A stretch of DNA of 64,000 nucleotides, taken from NCBI RefSeq assembly GCF_000735355.1, contig NZ_JMPI01000022.1:482537-546536 (forward strand). The letters are read 5' to 3'. Position 1 is the first letter of the stretch. Every line of letters starts with the position of its first letter. Shown here piece by piece: positions 39,294-50,472 of this stretch. The notes below the pieces were generated by a model. The model was given only the letters and a program-made list of their open reading frames with translations. It did not search any database and was not told the DNA's origin. The DNA is from Buttiauxella agrestis ATCC 33320 (GTDB lineage: Bacteria > Pseudomonadota > Gammaproteobacteria > Enterobacterales > Enterobacteriaceae). The translations under genes were made by a program, and so were the position numbers.

Positions 39294-40958
39294 ATGTCCA
39301 GTAGCCTGATTAACAGTGCCATGAGTGGCCTGGGTGCAGCCCAGGCGGCACTGAATACCGTCAGTAATAACATTTCTAACTATAACGTCACAGGCTATAC
39401 CCGCCAGACGACCGTGTTGTCGCAGTCGCAAAGTACGCTGGGCGCAGGTGGCTGGATTGGTAATGGCGTGCAAGTCAGCGGTGTGCAACGTGAATATGAT
39501 GCGTTCATCACTAACCAACTGCGTGCGGCGCAAACCCAAAGCAGTGGTCTGAATACTCAGTACCAGCAAATGTCGAAAATCGACAATATTTTGTCTGGCA
39601 CCACCAATACGCTGGCGACCACCATGCAGAGTTTCTTCACCGGCTTGCAGACGCTGGTCAGTAACTCAGAAGATCCGGCGGCAAGACAGGCATTAATTGG
39701 CAACGCCAATGGCCTGGTAAACCAATTTAAGGTTACGGACCAGTATCTGCGCGATCAGGATAAGCAGGTGAATACCGCTATCCAGAGCAGCGTGGAACAA
39801 ATCAACAACTACGCCAGCCAGATTGCGAATCTGAATAACCAGATTTCGCGCTTGACCGGCGTGGGTGCGGGTGCCACACCAAACGACTTGCTTGATCAAC
39901 GTGATCAGCTGGTGAGCGAGCTGAACCAGATTGTTGGCGTGGAAGTCAGCGTTCAGGATGGCGGCACTTATAACGTATCTATCGCCAACGGCCTGTCTCT
40001 GGTTCAGGGTGATAAAACCAATAAGCTGGCGGCGGTTTCCTCCAGCGCTGATCCTTCGCGCATTACGGTTGCTTATGTTGATTCTGTTTCCGGCACCACA
40101 GAAATCCCAGAGAATCAGCTGAAAAACGGCACGCTGGGTGGCATGTTAACTTTCCGCTCGCAAGATCTGGACAGCGCACGTAACCGCCTGGGGCAGCTGG
40201 CGCTGGCGTTTTCTGATGCGATTAACCAGCAGCACGGTAAGGGTTTTGATGCTAACGGTGATAAAGGCGAAGATTTCTTTAACATCGGCGGCCCGTCGGT
40301 ATTAAGCAACGCCAGGAACACGACTAAGACCGAGTTAACGACGACAGTTGCTGATAGCAGCAAAGTTCAGGCCAGCGACTACAACGTTGTTTTCGATGGC
40401 ACCGACTGGCAGGTAACGCGCTTATCCGATAACGCGAAAATCGATCCAAAGCCAACAAAAGATGCCAACGGTAATGTGACCGGGCTGGCATTTGATGGTT
40501 TGGATATCACGGTGAAAGGCGCACCTCAACCAGCGAAGAATGACTCCTTTACCGTGAAGCCTGTGTCTAACGTGGTGGTAAATATGGAAGTCGCGGTTAC
40601 TGATGAAAGCAAACTGGCGTTAGCCGGTGCCGATGATGCAGGTGAAAGCGATAACCGTAACGCCCAGGCTCTGCTGGATTTGCAAAAAAGTAAAGTCGTG
40701 GGTGGCAATAAATCGTTTAACGATGCCTACGCAAGTCTGGTCAGCGATGTGGGTAACAAAACCAGCACGCTGAAAGTCACCAGCACGACACAAAATAACG
40801 TGGTCACGCAGCTAAGTAATCAACAACAGTCAATCTCTGGCGTCAACCTTGACGAAGAGTACGGCAACTTACAGCGTTTCCAACAATATTACCTGGCGAA
40901 TGCCCAGGTGCTTCAGACGGCATCAACTCTGTTTGATGCGTTACTGTCCATCCGTTAA
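39294..40958 (+). CDS. flgK: Flagellar hook-associated protein FlgK (HAP1)
   Basis: A 554-residue junction protein. The N-terminal D0 helix holds NSAMSGLGAAQAALNTVSNN; the C-terminal NLDEEYGNLQRFQQYYLANAQ... block pairs with it. About seven residues longer than E. coli FlgK, in the variable middle. It joins hook and filament and is carried by FlgN. Confidence 0.95.
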   Translation: MSSSLINSAMSGLGAAQAALNTVSNNISNYNVTGYTRQTTVLSQSQSTLGAGGWIGNGVQVSGVQREYDAFITNQLRAAQTQSSGLNTQYQQMSKIDNILSGTTNTLATTMQSFFTGLQTLVSNSEDPAARQALIGNANGLVNQFKVTDQYLRDQDKQVNTAIQSSVEQINNYASQIANLNNQISRLTGVGAGATPNDLLDQRDQLVSELNQIVGVEVSVQDGGTYNVSIANGLSLVQGDKTNKLAAVSSSADPSRITVAYVDSVSGTTEIPENQLKNGTLGGMLTFRSQDLDSARNRLGQLALAFSDAINQQHGKGFDANGDKGEDFFNIGGPSVLSNARNTTKTELTTTVADSSKVQASDYNVVFDGTDWQVTRLSDNAKIDPKPTKDANGNVTGLAFDGLDITVKGAPQPAKNDSFTVKPVSNVVVNMEVAVTDESKLALAGADDAGESDNRNAQALLDLQKSKVVGGNKSFNDAYASLVSDVGNKTSTLKVTSTTQNNVVTQLSNQQQSISGVNLDEEYGNLQRFQQYYLANAQVLQTASTLFDALLSIR

Positions 40959-40974
40959 TTAAGGAATCTGGCGT

Positions 40975-41937
40975 ATGCGTATCAGTACCGCAATGATGTA
41001 CCAGCAGAATATGCGTGGCGTGACCAACTCACAAAGTGAATGGTTGCGTTATGGCGAGCAGATGTCTACCGGTAAACGTGTGACTAAGCCGTCTGACGAT
41101 CCGATTGCTGCTTCGCAAGCCGTGGTGCTGTCTCAGGCTCAGGCGCAAAATAGCCAGTATGCTTTAGCGCGTACTTTTGCGACGCAAAAAGTCTCGCTGG
41201 AAGAAAACGTGCTGGGGCAGGTGACAACAGCGATTCAGTCAGCGCAGGAAAAAATCGTTTATGCCAATAACGGCACATTAAGCGATGATGACCGTGCGTC
41301 TCTGGCGACCGATCTGGAAGGCATCCGTAACCAAATAATGAACCTGGCCAACAGCACTGATGGTAACGGGCGCTATATTTTTGCCGGGTACAAAACCGAA
41401 GCCGCACCGTTTAGCGGTACAGCCGGAAATGTCACTTATAAAGGTGGCGATACGCCTGTGTCTCAAAGTGTTGATGCGGCGCGTACCATGACCATTGGCC
41501 ATACCGGAACCCAAATTTTCAACTCCATCACCAGCAATGCGGTGCCAGAGCCAGGAAATGGCACGTCGGAAACCAACTTGTTCAATATGCTGGACTCCGC
41601 CGTCAAAACCCTGAGAACACCAACCGAAGGTTTAGATGATGCAGGCAAAGCAGATTTAACTGCGGCCATTGATAAAACCAGCCGTGGATTGAAAAACTCT
41701 CTGAACAACGTGCTGACGGTCCGTGCAGAATTGGGTACGCAACTCAGTGAGTTAGATAAGCTTGACGAGTTAGGCAATGACCGTGCCCTGGGCCAGGCAC
41801 AACAAATGAGCGATCTGGTTGACGTGGACTGGAACTCAGCGATTTCTTCTTATGTGATGCAGCAGGCAGCGCTTCAGGCATCTTACAAAGCCTTTAGCGA
41901 TATGCAGGGTATGTCGCTGTTCCAACTCAATAAATAA
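40975..41937 (+). CDS. flgL: Flagellar hook-associated protein FlgL (HAP3)
   Basis: A 320-residue flagellin-like junction protein. The N-terminal MRISTAMMYQQNMRG and SGEQMSTGKRV-type block (GEQMSTGKRVTKPSDDP) match FlgL; the C-terminal helix ends FSDMQGMSLFQLNK. Sixteen bases after flgK in the same unit. A strong terminator follows. Confidence 0.95.
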   Translation: MRISTAMMYQQNMRGVTNSQSEWLRYGEQMSTGKRVTKPSDDPIAASQAVVLSQAQAQNSQYALARTFATQKVSLEENVLGQVTTAIQSAQEKIVYANNGTLSDDDRASLATDLEGIRNQIMNLANSTDGNGRYIFAGYKTEAAPFSGTAGNVTYKGGDTPVSQSVDAARTMTIGHTGTQIFNSITSNAVPEPGNGTSETNLFNMLDSAVKTLRTPTEGLDDAGKADLTAAIDKTSRGLKNSLNNVLTVRAELGTQLSELDKLDELGNDRALGQAQQMSDLVDVDWNSAISSYVMQQAALQASYKAFSDMQGMSLFQLNK

Positions 41938-42015
41938 TTTTGCCTTTTTGGGCGTGCTTTGAAACTGAGTACGCTTTATATGCCCACTTCAGCACCCCGA
42001 AGTGGGCTTTTTTTT
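41938..42015 (+). ncRNA. flgL 3' UTR, possible FlgO-type sRNA
   Basis: E. coli makes the Hfq-bound sRNA FlgO from the 3' UTR of flgL. The same position here holds 40 bases of U-rich sequence and a strong terminator hairpin ending in eight T, the usual shape of an Hfq-binding 3' end. This is an inference from position only; I cannot align it to FlgO from memory. Confidence 0.3.
41982..42015 (+). terminator. Rho-independent terminator of flgKL
   Basis: Stem gcccacttc/gaagtgggc with an eight-base loop and a run of eight T. Confidence 0.92.
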
Positions 42016-42050
42016 GTCTTAAATTCAGGTGATGCGGCGTAACAAATAAA

Positions 42051-42078
42051 AAAGCCGACTGGTTTCCCAGTCGGCTTT
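42051..42078 (-). terminator. Rho-independent terminator of rne
   Basis: Twelve-bp perfect stem aaagccgactgg/ccagtcggcttt with a tttc loop, flanked by A and T runs, 18 bp beyond the rne stop. It can also work from the flgL side. Confidence 0.92.
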
Positions 42079-42095
42079 TTCGCAACGCTTAGCGA

Positions 42096-45000
42096 TTATT
42101 CAGCGCTTTGCGGGCGTGTAGCAGGAGCAGTTGCCTGGTGAGTAGCGCTGTTAGCGCCAGCAGAGCCACGGCCACTGAACTCATACGTTGGGCGAACCCA
42201 ATCGCTCTGGCGTGGTGCTTCCGGGTTGTAATCCGGCGCTGGAGCTTTCGTCATTGGTGCCGTTGCATGTTTAATCACATGTGTAACAACCGGCTGTGCT
42301 GGCGCAGTTTCCACCTGAGGAACAGGCTGAACAGGAGCCAGTTTAGGCTCAGGCTGCACATCAACAATGGACTCCTGAGCGACAGGCTGTTCAGCTTCAA
42401 CCACTTCTACTGGTTTCACTTCTTCAACCGGCGCTTCAGGTGTAGTTTCTTCAACGACTACCGGGGCAACCTGAGCAAGTTCTGCTGCCTGTTGCTGATG
42501 AGTTTCGACAGCAACAGCTTCTTGTGCAGGCTCAACTTCATCAATCACTTGTTCAGCAACAACTTCATCTTGCACTGCAATCAGATGCGGCTGCTCGCTA
42601 ACGGGAGCGGCAATCACTTCCGGATGCGTCGTTTCAACGTGTGGTGCTTCAACCTGAACTTGTTCAGCTTGTACGCTTTCAACTTTTACATCTTCAACAA
42701 CAGTCTGCGCTGCAACAAATTCCTGCGCGGTTGGCTGTGCGTTGTGAACGTATGCAGTCTCTTGCTCGTGAGCAACAAAGGCAGGTACATGATCAACGTT
42801 GTTTTCGTACTGCGACTCTTCATGAGTACGAGCAACCGGATAATTAATCCAGGCTTTACCCGATGCCAATTCTGGAGAGGCACAAGCTACCGTCATCGGC
42901 ATTGGTGATTGCGTTGGGTAACGCTCATCACGATAGCGGCGACGACGCTGACCACTCACGCGCAGATGGCGTGGAGAGCGGCGAGAACGACGTGGCATAC
43001 CGTTAGAATCGTTACGAGAGTCGTTGTTGTCATCTTGCTCAACATTCGACTTTTCAGCCTTCTCAACAGGCTTATCGATAACGGCTGGTAACGGGATAGT
43101 CGCCAGTTCGGTACGCGCAGCCGGTGCTTGAGCCACTACCGGCGTTGCCACAACTTCAGCCGCAGAATCTTGTTCAGATTCAAAGCGAACTTTCTGGCTC
43201 AACTGGCGTTGCTTACGACGCGGCATAACCTGGACGCGTTCTTCCTGCTCTGCATCTACTTCAACTTCTGCTACCGCGTCATCACGTTGCAGAACTTTAA
43301 CTTCCTGCTGTGCCTGGCGCTTGTCATCGCTGCGGCGACGGTTACGTTCGCGGCGTGGTTGCTGCTCGTCACGGGCTTTTGGCTTTTCAGCTTCTTCAAC
43401 AGCCACGTTCGGGCGATTTTCACGCACTTCAGTATTTTGCTGCTGACCCTGGCGGCGATTACGGCGGTTATCATCGCGATCACGGTTTTCACGTGGCTCA
43501 CGGTTGTCACGATTTTCGCTACGGTTATCACGGCCTTCGCCACGATTATCACGGTCGCGGTTGTTGCGATCGCCACGATCGTTACGGTCACGACGGTTAT
43601 TCGGACGACGGTTATTACGACGTTCCTGGCCTTGACGCTGGCTTTCAGTTTCAGCAGGTTTTACTTCCTGAACTTCTTTGCTTTCAGTTGCCGTCTCGCC
43701 TGCAAACAGGTTTTTCAACGCACCGAAGAAGCGGCTCAGAAGCCCTGGCTGTTCTGGGGTCGCTGTTTTGGCAACGGCAGCTTTAACTGCTGGAGCCGGT
43801 GTGGCAGCCACAGGTGCAGATTCTGGCGGAGCTGGCGGCGCGTCTGGCATGACAAAGGTCGCGAGCGCAGGTTGCTCTGGGCGCTTACGCTCGGCGTACT
43901 CTTCTTCAGACGGCATTGCCATTTCTTCTTCATGCAGCTTAGGCAGCATGTAGCTCAGCGTTTTGGTTTCTTCGCCTTTACGGACGCGCAGAACGGAATA
44001 GTGTGGAGTTTCCATCTGATCGTTAGGAACGATGATGGCTTTCACACCGCCCTGACGGGTTTCAATCGCACTCACCGCATCACGTTTTTCGTTCAGCAGG
44101 TAGGAAGCAATCGGTACCGGAACAATCGCGTGAACTTCCTGGGTATTCTCTTTCAGCGCTTCTTCTTCAATCAGACGCAGAATGGAGAGTGCCATGGATT
44201 CGTTGTCACGCACCGTACCTGTGCCGCTACAACGCGGGCAGACGTGGTGGCTGGACTCGCCCAGAGAAGGGGAGAGACGCTGACGAGACATTTCTAGCAG
44301 GCCAAAGCGAGAGATATGACTAATCTGGATACGAGCCCTGTCCTGACGGACAGCTTCACGCAGACGGTTTTCAACTGCACGCTGGTGGCGCACAGGCGTC
44401 ATATCAATGAAGTCGATAACAATCAAACCGCCGAGGTCACGCAAACGCAGTTGGCGCGCGATTTCATCAGCCGCTTCAAGGTTGGTATTAAATGCCGTTT
44501 CTTCGATGTCGCCACCGCGAGTTGCGCGCGCGGAGTTGATGTCGATAGCGGTTAATGCTTCGGTGGAGTCGATAACAATCGAGCCACCGGACGGCAGACG
44601 GACTTCACGCTGGAAAGCGGATTCAATCTGCGATTCAATCTGGTAGTGGCTAAACAGCGGGATTTCACCGGTGTAGAGCTTAATTTTGCTGCTGAAATCA
44701 GGGCGACCCAAGGCACCGATATGCTGGCGAGCCAGTTCGAGTACTTTCGGGTTATCGATAAGAATTTCACCGATGTCCTGACGCAGGTAATCACGGAAAG
44801 CACGCACGATAACGTTGCTTTCCTGGTGAATCAGGAATGGCGCAGGGCGATTTTCTGCCGCTTTTTGAATCGCTTCCCAATGCTTCAGACGGAAGCTTAA
44901 ATCCCATTGCAGTGCTTCAGCGGATTTACCCACGCCAGCAGTACGTACAATCAGACCCATGCCATCTGGCAGTTCCAGAGAGGAAAGGGCTTCTTTCAGT

Positions 45001-45449
45001 TCGGTACGGTCGTCACCTTCGATACGGCGGGAAATACCACCTGCACGTGGGTTGTTCGGCATCAGCACCAAATAACTACCGGCCAGACTAATAAAGGTGG
45101 TTAAGGCTGCGCCTTTATTACCACGTTCTTCTTTATCAATCTGAACAATCACTTCCTGGCCTTCGCGCAAAACATCTTTAATGTTCGGACGACCATGTGA
45201 TGAATAATTAGACGGGAAATACTCGCGGGCAATTTCTTTAAGAGGAAGGAAACCATGACGTTCCGCGCCGTAATCTACAAATGCCGCTTCCAGACTTGGT
45301 TCAATACGGGTGATTTTGCCTTTATAGATGTTAGCTTTTTTCTGTTCGTGTCCAGGACTTTCAATATCCAGATCGTACAGGCGTTGCCCATCTACAAGGG
45401 CGACACGCAACTCTTCTTGCTGAGTCGCGTTTATTAGCATTCTTTTCAT
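42096..45449 (-). CDS. rne: Ribonuclease E
   Basis: A 1117-residue endoribonuclease and degradosome scaffold. The catalytic half (1-530) has an S1 domain (about 36-120), DNase-I-like site with Asp303 and Asp346, and the zinc link CPRC (Cys404, Cys407). A membrane-targeting helix is at 569-583 ([14 protein letters not shown]). Then come an Arg/Asn-rich RNA-binding stretch (about 610-720), the [19 protein letters not shown] block that precedes the enolase site, and the C-terminal PNPase-binding tail ([14 protein letters not shown]). It is 56 residues longer than E. coli RNase E; the excess is mostly in the Glu/Val/Ala/Gln-rich segment before the tail. Confidence 0.96.
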   Translation of the reverse strand: MKRMLINATQQEELRVALVDGQRLYDLDIESPGHEQKKANIYKGKITRIEPSLEAAFVDYGAERHGFLPLKEIAREYFPSNYSSHGRPNIKDVLREGQEVIVQIDKEERGNKGAALTTFISLAGSYLVLMPNNPRAGGISRRIEGDDRTELKEALSSLELPDGMGLIVRTAGVGKSAEALQWDLSFRLKHWEAIQKAAENRPAPFLIHQESNVIVRAFRDYLRQDIGEILIDNPKVLELARQHIGALGRPDFSSKIKLYTGEIPLFSHYQIESQIESAFQREVRLPSGGSIVIDSTEALTAIDINSARATRGGDIEETAFNTNLEAADEIARQLRLRDLGGLIVIDFIDMTPVRHQRAVENRLREAVRQDRARIQISHISRFGLLEMSRQRLSPSLGESSHHVCPRCSGTGTVRDNESMALSILRLIEEEALKENTQEVHAIVPVPIASYLLNEKRDAVSAIETRQGGVKAIIVPNDQMETPHYSVLRVRKGEETKTLSYMLPKLHEEEMAMPSEEEYAERKRPEQPALATFVMPDAPPAPPESAPVAATPAPAVKAAVAKTATPEQPGLLSRFFGALKNLFAGETATESKEVQEVKPAETESQRQGQERRNNRRPNNRRDRNDRGDRNNRDRDNRGEGRDNRSENRDNREPRENRDRDDNRRNRRQGQQQNTEVRENRPNVAVEEAEKPKARDEQQPRRERNRRRSDDKRQAQQEVKVLQRDDAVAEVEVDAEQEERVQVMPRRKQRQLSQKVRFESEQDSAAEVVATPVVAQAPAARTELATIPLPAVIDKPVEKAEKSNVEQDDNNDSRNDSNGMPRRSRRSPRHLRVSGQRRRRYRDERYPTQSPMPMTVACASPELASGKAWINYPVARTHEESQYENNVDHVPAFVAHEQETAYVHNAQPTAQEFVAAQTVVEDVKVESVQAEQVQVEAPHVETTHPEVIAAPVSEQPHLIAVQDEVVAEQVIDEVEPAQEAVAVETHQQQAAELAQVAPVVVEETTPEAPVEEVKPVEVVEAEQPVAQESIVDVQPEPKLAPVQPVPQVETAPAQPVVTHVIKHATAPMTKAPAPDYNPEAPRQSDWVRPTYEFSGRGSAGANSATHQATAPATRPQSAE

Positions 45450-45810
45450 CGTAACTTACTCATTATTCTTACATTGGTGACAAAGCTACGGGCATGGTGA
45501 CGCTGACCGGGAGTGAACCGATGGCCTCGTGACTAAACGCTAAGTCGCCAACCTCACGGTTGTCGCTTGCTGAGAGGCGCAAAGTGTCGGTAGCCTGTAT
45601 TTCATACGGAAATACAGCGCAATTATCGTGGGAATAACCTTAGAATATTTCTTAAGAGTTGATTCCATTTTACCGGTCAGGCTGCAACCCGCAGCCCGCT
45701 AACTGCCTGAAAGTACAATACGTCTTACGCCATTGCTGCGTGGATGGACGTTCAGGCAAAACTGGTAATTCCGCAAAATTCCTTGTTCTAACAAGTATCA
45801 ACACGGAAAA
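45450..45810 (-). promoter_or_regulatory. rne 5' leader (rne5-type autoregulatory UTR)
   Basis: A long untranslated region precedes rne. In E. coli the roughly 360-nt leader folds into hairpins that RNase E recognises to cut its own mRNA. Several inverted repeats are visible here, such as tgtatttc/gaaatac at about 45596-45613. The upstream limit is inferred from the E. coli length. Confidence 0.65.
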
Positions 45811-46020
45811 CCGCAACATTATTCCATTGCTAACCTTATTATAGCAAGATGACTTTTGCCTTTGATGCCTCGTTTCTTACAGTTTTTTAACTCACTTTTT
45901 CGCTGCATGTCGCAGAAAACTGAAAAATGGGAGTCAGGCGACTTAAAACCAGGCAGATTCTCAGTTAAGCACATAAAAATGAGTGGCGCTATGCGCGCAC
46001 GCTATTTAGAATCGCCGACC
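45811..46020. other. Divergent upstream region of rne and rluC
   Basis: With the rne leader this makes 571 bp without a gene. The rluC reading frame is open back to 45856, but the extra 55 residues are basic, unconserved and lack a ribosome-binding site. The region should contain the rne promoters (minus strand) and the rluC promoter and leader (plus strand). No other feature seen. Confidence 0.6.
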
Positions 46021-46977
46021 ATGAAAACTCCGACACCTTCAGTACAAATCGTTGCCATTTCTTCTGACGAAGCTGGGCAGCGTATCGATAACTTTTTGCT
46101 CGCCCGCTTGAAAGGCGTGCCGAAAAGTATGATTTATCGCATTTTGCGTAAAGGCGAAGTGCGCGTGAATAAAAAACGCATTAAGCCCGAATATAAAATC
46201 CAGGACGGCGACGAAATTCGTATTCCGCCGGTTCGCGTAGCCGAACGTGAAGAAGAATCCGTTTCACCACATCTACAAAAAGTGGCGGCGCTGACTGACG
46301 CGATTATTTATGAAGATGACCATATTCTGGTGCTCAACAAGCCGTCTGGCACGGCGGTTCACGGCGGCAGTGGTTTAAGCTTTGGTGTGATTGAAGGCTT
46401 GCGTGCTTTGCGTCCTGAAGCTCGTTTCCTCGAGCTTGTGCACCGCCTTGACCGTGACACTTCCGGAATCTTGCTGGTGGCGAAGAAGCGTTCCGCGCTG
46501 CGTTCGTTGCATGAGCAACTGCGTGAAAAAGGGATGCAGAAGGATTACCTGGCGCTGGTACGTGGCCAATGGCAATCGCACGTCAAAGCTGTGCAGGCAC
46601 CGCTACTGAAGAACATTCTGCAAAGTGGTGAGCGTATCGTACGGGTCAACAGCGAAGGCAAACCTTCGGAAACGCGTTTCAAAGTTGAAGAGCGCTATGC
46701 GTTCGCCACGCTTGTGCGTTGTAGCCCGATTACCGGACGAACTCACCAGATTCGTGTGCATACATTGCATGCCGGTCATCCGATTGCTTTTGACGACAGA
46801 TATGGTGACCGTGAGTTTGATAAGCAACTTGCCGGAACCGGTTTGAACCGTCTGTTCTTGCACGCAGCGGCATTACGCTTCACTCACCCTAATACCGGCG
46901 AGATTATGCGGGTAGAAGCGCCAATGGATGAGCAGTTGAAGCGTTGTCTTACTGTGTTACGCAACAACGCGCGCTAG
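46021..46977 (+). CDS. rluC: 23S rRNA pseudouridine(955/2504/2580) synthase
   Basis: A 318-residue RluA-family synthase. An N-terminal S4 domain (about 18-80, with [19 protein letters not shown]) precedes the catalytic domain with HRLDRDTSG, where Asp144 is the nucleophile. It makes three pseudouridines in 23S rRNA. The start at 46021 (MKTPTPSV) matches E. coli. Divergent from rne and convergent with yceF. Confidence 0.95.
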   Translation: MKTPTPSVQIVAISSDEAGQRIDNFLLARLKGVPKSMIYRILRKGEVRVNKKRIKPEYKIQDGDEIRIPPVRVAEREEESVSPHLQKVAALTDAIIYEDDHILVLNKPSGTAVHGGSGLSFGVIEGLRALRPEARFLELVHRLDRDTSGILLVAKKRSALRSLHEQLREKGMQKDYLALVRGQWQSHVKAVQAPLLKNILQSGERIVRVNSEGKPSETRFKVEERYAFATLVRCSPITGRTHQIRVHTLHAGHPIAFDDRYGDREFDKQLAGTGLNRLFLHAAALRFTHPNTGEIMRVEAPMDEQLKRCLTVLRNNAR

Positions 46978-47015
46978 TTATCCACGGGAGGGTGGAGCTA
47001 TCCACTCTCCGTCAT

Positions 47016-47600
47016 TTACATCAGCAGTGGGTTAACGCCTTCGTTGCGCAGCATTTCGCACAAGCTAATTAACGGTAGGCCTACCAGCGCATTCGGATCC
47101 TTTCCTGAAAGCCGTTCGAACAGCGTAATTCCCAGTCCCTCACTTTTAAAACTTCCGGCACACTGTAGCGGCTGCTCTTTACGCACGTAATGGCGAATTT
47201 CCTGTTCGCTTAAATGACGGAAATGCACATCAAAAGGTTCGCAAACCACCTGTAAATTCCCGGAAGCTGAATGATAAAGCGCCAGGCCAGTATAAAAAGT
47301 AACAATACTATTGCGGGCAAGCATTAAGTGCGCCACGGCTTTTTCTTCGCTATGCGGTTTTCCGGTTATTTTTCCATCTAAAACACAAACTTGATCCGAG
47401 CCGATAATCATATGATTCGGATATTCACGGCTCAATGCCTGAGCTTTGGCTTGTGCCAGGCGTGTGACTAAGTGGCGAGCATCCTCTCCGGGAATAGGGG
47501 TTTCATCCACCTGCGGAGCCGCGGTAATAAAGGGGATACCCAGTTTTTCAAGTAGCTCCCGGCGCCATGGGGAAGTTGAGGCGAGAACAATTTGCGTCAT
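47016..47600 (-). CDS. yceF: Maf-type nucleotide pyrophosphatase (m7GTP)
   Basis: A 194-residue Maf/HAM1-like protein. [15 protein letters not shown] at residues 7-21 is the Maf signature, QVDETP and [10 protein letters not shown] follow. E. coli YceF preferentially hydrolyses 7-methyl-GTP, cleaning modified nucleotides from the pool. Divergent from yceD. Confidence 0.93.
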   Translation of the reverse strand: MTQIVLASTSPWRRELLEKLGIPFITAAPQVDETPIPGEDARHLVTRLAQAKAQALSREYPNHMIIGSDQVCVLDGKITGKPHSEEKAVAHLMLARNSIVTFYTGLALYHSASGNLQVVCEPFDVHFRHLSEQEIRHYVRKEQPLQCAGSFKSEGLGITLFERLSGKDPNALVGLPLISLCEMLRNEGVNPLLM

Positions 47601-47741
47601 ATTTTTTTCATTAATGATAGCGATTCGGGGAAAGGCATTTTAAACTATGCCACCGCAATGTGTGCGAATAAGTAGAAAAGGCGCTGTTTCCAGGCCATTT
47701 TCTTTGACTCTATGACGTTACAAAGTTAATATGCGCGCCCT
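47601..47741 (+). other. yceF-yceD intergenic region, position of E. coli SraB
   Basis: 141 bp between divergent genes. In E. coli the sRNA SraB maps to this gap, upstream of yceD. Here the region holds the yceD-rpmF-plsX promoter, but I cannot confirm an sRNA from sequence alone. Confidence 0.25.
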
Positions 47742-48263
47742 ATGCAAAAAGTAAAATTACCCCTGACTCTCGACCCGGTTCGTACGGCTCAAAAACGCCT
47801 TGATTACAAGGGTGTTTACACCCCTATTCAGGTAGAGCGTGTCGCCGAGTTTGTAGTCAGTGTAGACAGTGATGTGGAATGCGATATGTCATTCGCCATC
47901 GACAACCAGCGCCTCGCGGTTCTTACCGGTGATGCGAAGGTGTCGCTGACGCTTGAATGTCAGCGTTGCGGAAAGCCATTTGCCCATCAGGTCTACACAC
48001 AGTATTGTTTTAGCCCGATCGTCAAAGACGAGCAGGTTGAAGCACTCCCGGAAGGATATGAACCAGTTCAGGTCAACGAATTTGGTGAAATTGATCTTCT
48101 GGCGTTGGTAGAAGATGAAATTATCCTCTCCTTGCCAGTCGTTCCGGTGCATGAATCTGAACACTGTGAAGTGTCCGAGGCGGACATGGTCTTTGGCAAA
48201 CTGCCTTCCGAGGCGGAGAAACCAAACCCATTTGCCGTATTAGCCAGTTTAAAGCGTAAGTAA
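47742..48263 (+). CDS. yceD: 23S rRNA accumulation protein YceD (DUF177)
   Basis: A 173-residue DUF177 protein: [19 protein letters not shown] at the N-terminus, a CQRCGKPF cysteine pair near residue 75, and acidic middle. In E. coli it is needed for normal 23S rRNA levels. First gene of the rpmF-plsX-fab cluster, 16 bp before rpmF. Confidence 0.94.
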   Translation: MQKVKLPLTLDPVRTAQKRLDYKGVYTPIQVERVAEFVVSVDSDVECDMSFAIDNQRLAVLTGDAKVSLTLECQRCGKPFAHQVYTQYCFSPIVKDEQVEALPEGYEPVQVNEFGEIDLLALVEDEIILSLPVVPVHESEHCEVSEADMVFGKLPSEAEKPNPFAVLASLKRK

Positions 48264-48279
48264 TTGAGGAGTAAGGTCC

Positions 48280-48450
48280 ATGGCCGTACAACAGAATAAA
48301 CCAACCCGTTCCAAACGTGGCATGCGTCGTTCCCATGACGCGCTGACCACAGCAGCAGTATCCGTGGACAAAGTTTCTGGCGAAACTCATCTGCGTCACC
48401 ACATCACCGCCGACGGTTTCTACCGCGGTCGCAAGGTTATCTCCAAGTAA
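48280..48450 (+). CDS. rpmF: 50S ribosomal protein L32
   Basis: A 56-residue basic protein, [20 protein letters not shown] at the start and [17 protein letters not shown] at the end. One residue shorter than E. coli L32 (57). GAGGAGTAAGG lies directly upstream. It couples ribosome production with the fatty-acid genes that follow. Confidence 0.97.
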   Translation: MAVQQNKPTRSKRGMRRSHDALTTAAVSVDKVSGETHLRHHITADGFYRGRKVISK

Positions 48451-48461
48451 TTGGCGATTCC

Positions 48462-49496
48462 TTGAGACGTCTAACCCTTGCGTTAGATGCCATGGGTGGG
48501 GACTTCGGTCCTTCCGTGACAGTGCCTGCAGCATTGCAGGCACTGGACTCTAATTCCGAGTTAAATCTTCTATTAGTCGGTGACCCCGACGCCATCACGC
48601 CATTACTTGCCAAAGCTGATTTTGAAAAACGCTCACGTGCGCAGATTGTGCCTGCGGAGTCGGTTATTGCCAGTGATGCAAGGCCTTCGCAAGCGATCCG
48701 AAATAGTCGTGGATCCTCAATGCGAGTGGCGCTTGAGTTAGTGAAAGAAGGGCGAGCGCAAGCTTGTGTAAGCGCAGGAAATACCGGCGCTCTGATGGGG
48801 CTGGCTAAATTATTGCTCAAGCCGATCGAAGGAATTGAGCGCCCGGCGCTGATGACGGTTTTACCGCATCAGCAAAAAGGTAAAACTGTCGTGCTGGATC
48901 TCGGTGCGAACGTTGAATGTGACAGTAATATGTTGGTGCAGTTTGCGATTATGGGTTCTGTGATGGCAGAGGAACTTCTCGGCATCAGTTCCCCCAGAGT
49001 CGCGTTATTGAACATTGGCGAAGAAGAGACAAAAGGTCTCGATAGCATTCGCGATGCATCAGCATTATTAAAAACAATGCCTTCTATCAACTATATTGGT
49101 TATCTTGAAGCGAATGAGTTGTTGACGGGAAAAACCGACGTATTGGTGTGTGATGGCTTTGTCGGTAACGTCACCCTTAAGACGATGGAAGGGGTTGCAA
49201 GAATGTTCCTCTCGCTTTTGAAATCTCAGGGCGAAGGGAAAAAAAGGTCGTGGTGGCTAATTATATTGAAACATTGGTTACAAAAAAGCCTGAGCAGGCG
49301 ATTCAGTCACCTCAACCCCGACCAGTATAATGGCGCCTGTCTGTTAGGATTGCGCGGCACAGTGATTAAGAGTCACGGAGCGGCCAATCAGCGAGCGTTT
49401 GTTGTCGCGATTGAACAGGCAGTGCAGGCGGTGGCGCGGCAAGTCCCTACCCGGATTGCTGCCCGCCTGGAATCAGTATTACCCAAGAGTGACTGA
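48462..49496 (+). CDS. plsX: Phosphate acyltransferase PlsX
   Basis: A 344-residue peripheral membrane enzyme converting acyl-ACP and phosphate to acyl-phosphate for phospholipid synthesis. Starts at TTG 48462, reading [17 protein letters not shown], as in E. coli, which also uses TTG. Conserved blocks are [13 protein letters not shown] and [13 protein letters not shown]. The C-terminus is about 12 residues shorter than in E. coli. Five bases before fabH. Confidence 0.94.
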   Translation: MRRLTLALDAMGGDFGPSVTVPAALQALDSNSELNLLLVGDPDAITPLLAKADFEKRSRAQIVPAESVIASDARPSQAIRNSRGSSMRVALELVKEGRAQACVSAGNTGALMGLAKLLLKPIEGIERPALMTVLPHQQKGKTVVLDLGANVECDSNMLVQFAIMGSVMAEELLGISSPRVALLNIGEEETKGLDSIRDASALLKTMPSINYIGYLEANELLTGKTDVLVCDGFVGNVTLKTMEGVARMFLSLLKSQGEGKKRSWWLIILKHWLQKSLSRRFSHLNPDQYNGACLLGLRGTVIKSHGAANQRAFVVAIEQAVQAVARQVPTRIAARLESVLPKSD

Positions 49497-49501
49497 CGTA
49501 C

Positions 49502-50455
49502 ATGTATACGAAGATTATTGGTACGGGCAGCTATCTGCCTGAACAAGTGCGTACCAACGCCGACCTGGAAAAAATGGTGGATACTTCTGACGAGTGGATT
49601 GTCACCCGTACAGGTATTCGTGAACGCCATATCGCAGCGCCAAACGAAACCGTGGCAACGATGGGGTTCGCGGCAGCAACTCGCGCCCTGGAAATGGCCG
49701 GTATTGATAAATCCGAAATTGGCTTAATCATTGTTGCCACCACGTCCTCAACACACGCTTTCCCAAGCGCGGCTTGCCAGGTGCAGGCAATGTTGGAGAT
49801 CAAAGGTTGCCCGGCGTTTGATGTCGCAGCGGCTTGCGCAGGTTTCACCTATGCATTGAGCGTTGCTGATCTTTACGTGAAGTCAGGTGCAGTAAAACAC
49901 GCATTGGTGATTGGATCTGACGTGTTGGCGCGTACTTGCGATCCAACCGATCGTGGAACGATTATTATTTTTGGTGATGGTGCGGGTGCTGTTGTGCTTG
50001 GCGCTTCTGAAGAACAGGGCATCATCTCCACCCATCTGCATGCAGATGGTCGTTACGGTGAGCTGTTAATGCTACCAAACGTCGATCGCGTGAATCCTGA
50101 AAATTCAATTCACCTGACCATGGCGGGTAACGAAGTCTTTAAAGTCGCGGTGACTGAGCTTGCTCACATCGTTGATGAAACCCTGGCTGCCAATAACCTC
50201 GACCGCTCGGCGCTCGACTGGTTAGTGCCACATCAGGCGAACCTGCGCATTATTAGCGCGACGGCGAAAAAGCTGGGCATGTCGATGGATAACGTGGTTG
50301 TTACGCTCGACAGACACGGAAATACTTCGGCGGCTTCCGTACCGGCAGCGCTGGACGAAGCGGTTCGTGATGGACGGATTCAACGTGGCCAACTGGTATT
50401 GCTCGAAGCCTTCGGTGGCGGCTTTACCTGGGGTTCAGCACTGGTTCGTTTTTGA
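49502..50455 (+). CDS. fabH: 3-oxoacyl-ACP synthase III
   Basis: A 317-residue KAS III. Catalytic Cys112 in AAACAGF, His in the VPHQANLRI block and Asn in the HGNTSAAS block form the Cys-His-Asn triad. It starts fatty-acid synthesis by condensing acetyl-CoA with malonyl-ACP. Same length as E. coli FabH. Confidence 0.97.
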   Translation: MYTKIIGTGSYLPEQVRTNADLEKMVDTSDEWIVTRTGIRERHIAAPNETVATMGFAAATRALEMAGIDKSEIGLIIVATTSSTHAFPSAACQVQAMLEIKGCPAFDVAAACAGFTYALSVADLYVKSGAVKHALVIGSDVLARTCDPTDRGTIIIFGDGAGAVVLGASEEQGIISTHLHADGRYGELLMLPNVDRVNPENSIHLTMAGNEVFKVAVTELAHIVDETLAANNLDRSALDWLVPHQANLRIISATAKKLGMSMDNVVVTLDRHGNTSAASVPAALDEAVRDGRIQRGQLVLLEAFGGGFTWGSALVRF

Positions 50456-50472
50456 TTATTAGGGATTTAACC

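Noticed and set aside
42108..42908. A 266-codon open frame antisense to the rne C-terminal region
   Set aside because: Shadow of the low-complexity Glu/Val/Ala-rich segment; product is Phe/Leu/Asn-rich without domain features.
43128..44297. A 389-codon open frame antisense to rne
   Set aside because: It mirrors the Arg/Asn/Asp-rich rne sequence, has skewed composition and no ribosome-binding site or family match.
45659..45844. A 61-codon open frame between rne and rluC
   Set aside because: Within the rne leader and promoter region; no ribosome-binding site or recognisable protein.
45856..46020. N-terminal extension of RluC
   Set aside because: The extra 55 residues are not conserved; ATG 46021 matches the known start.
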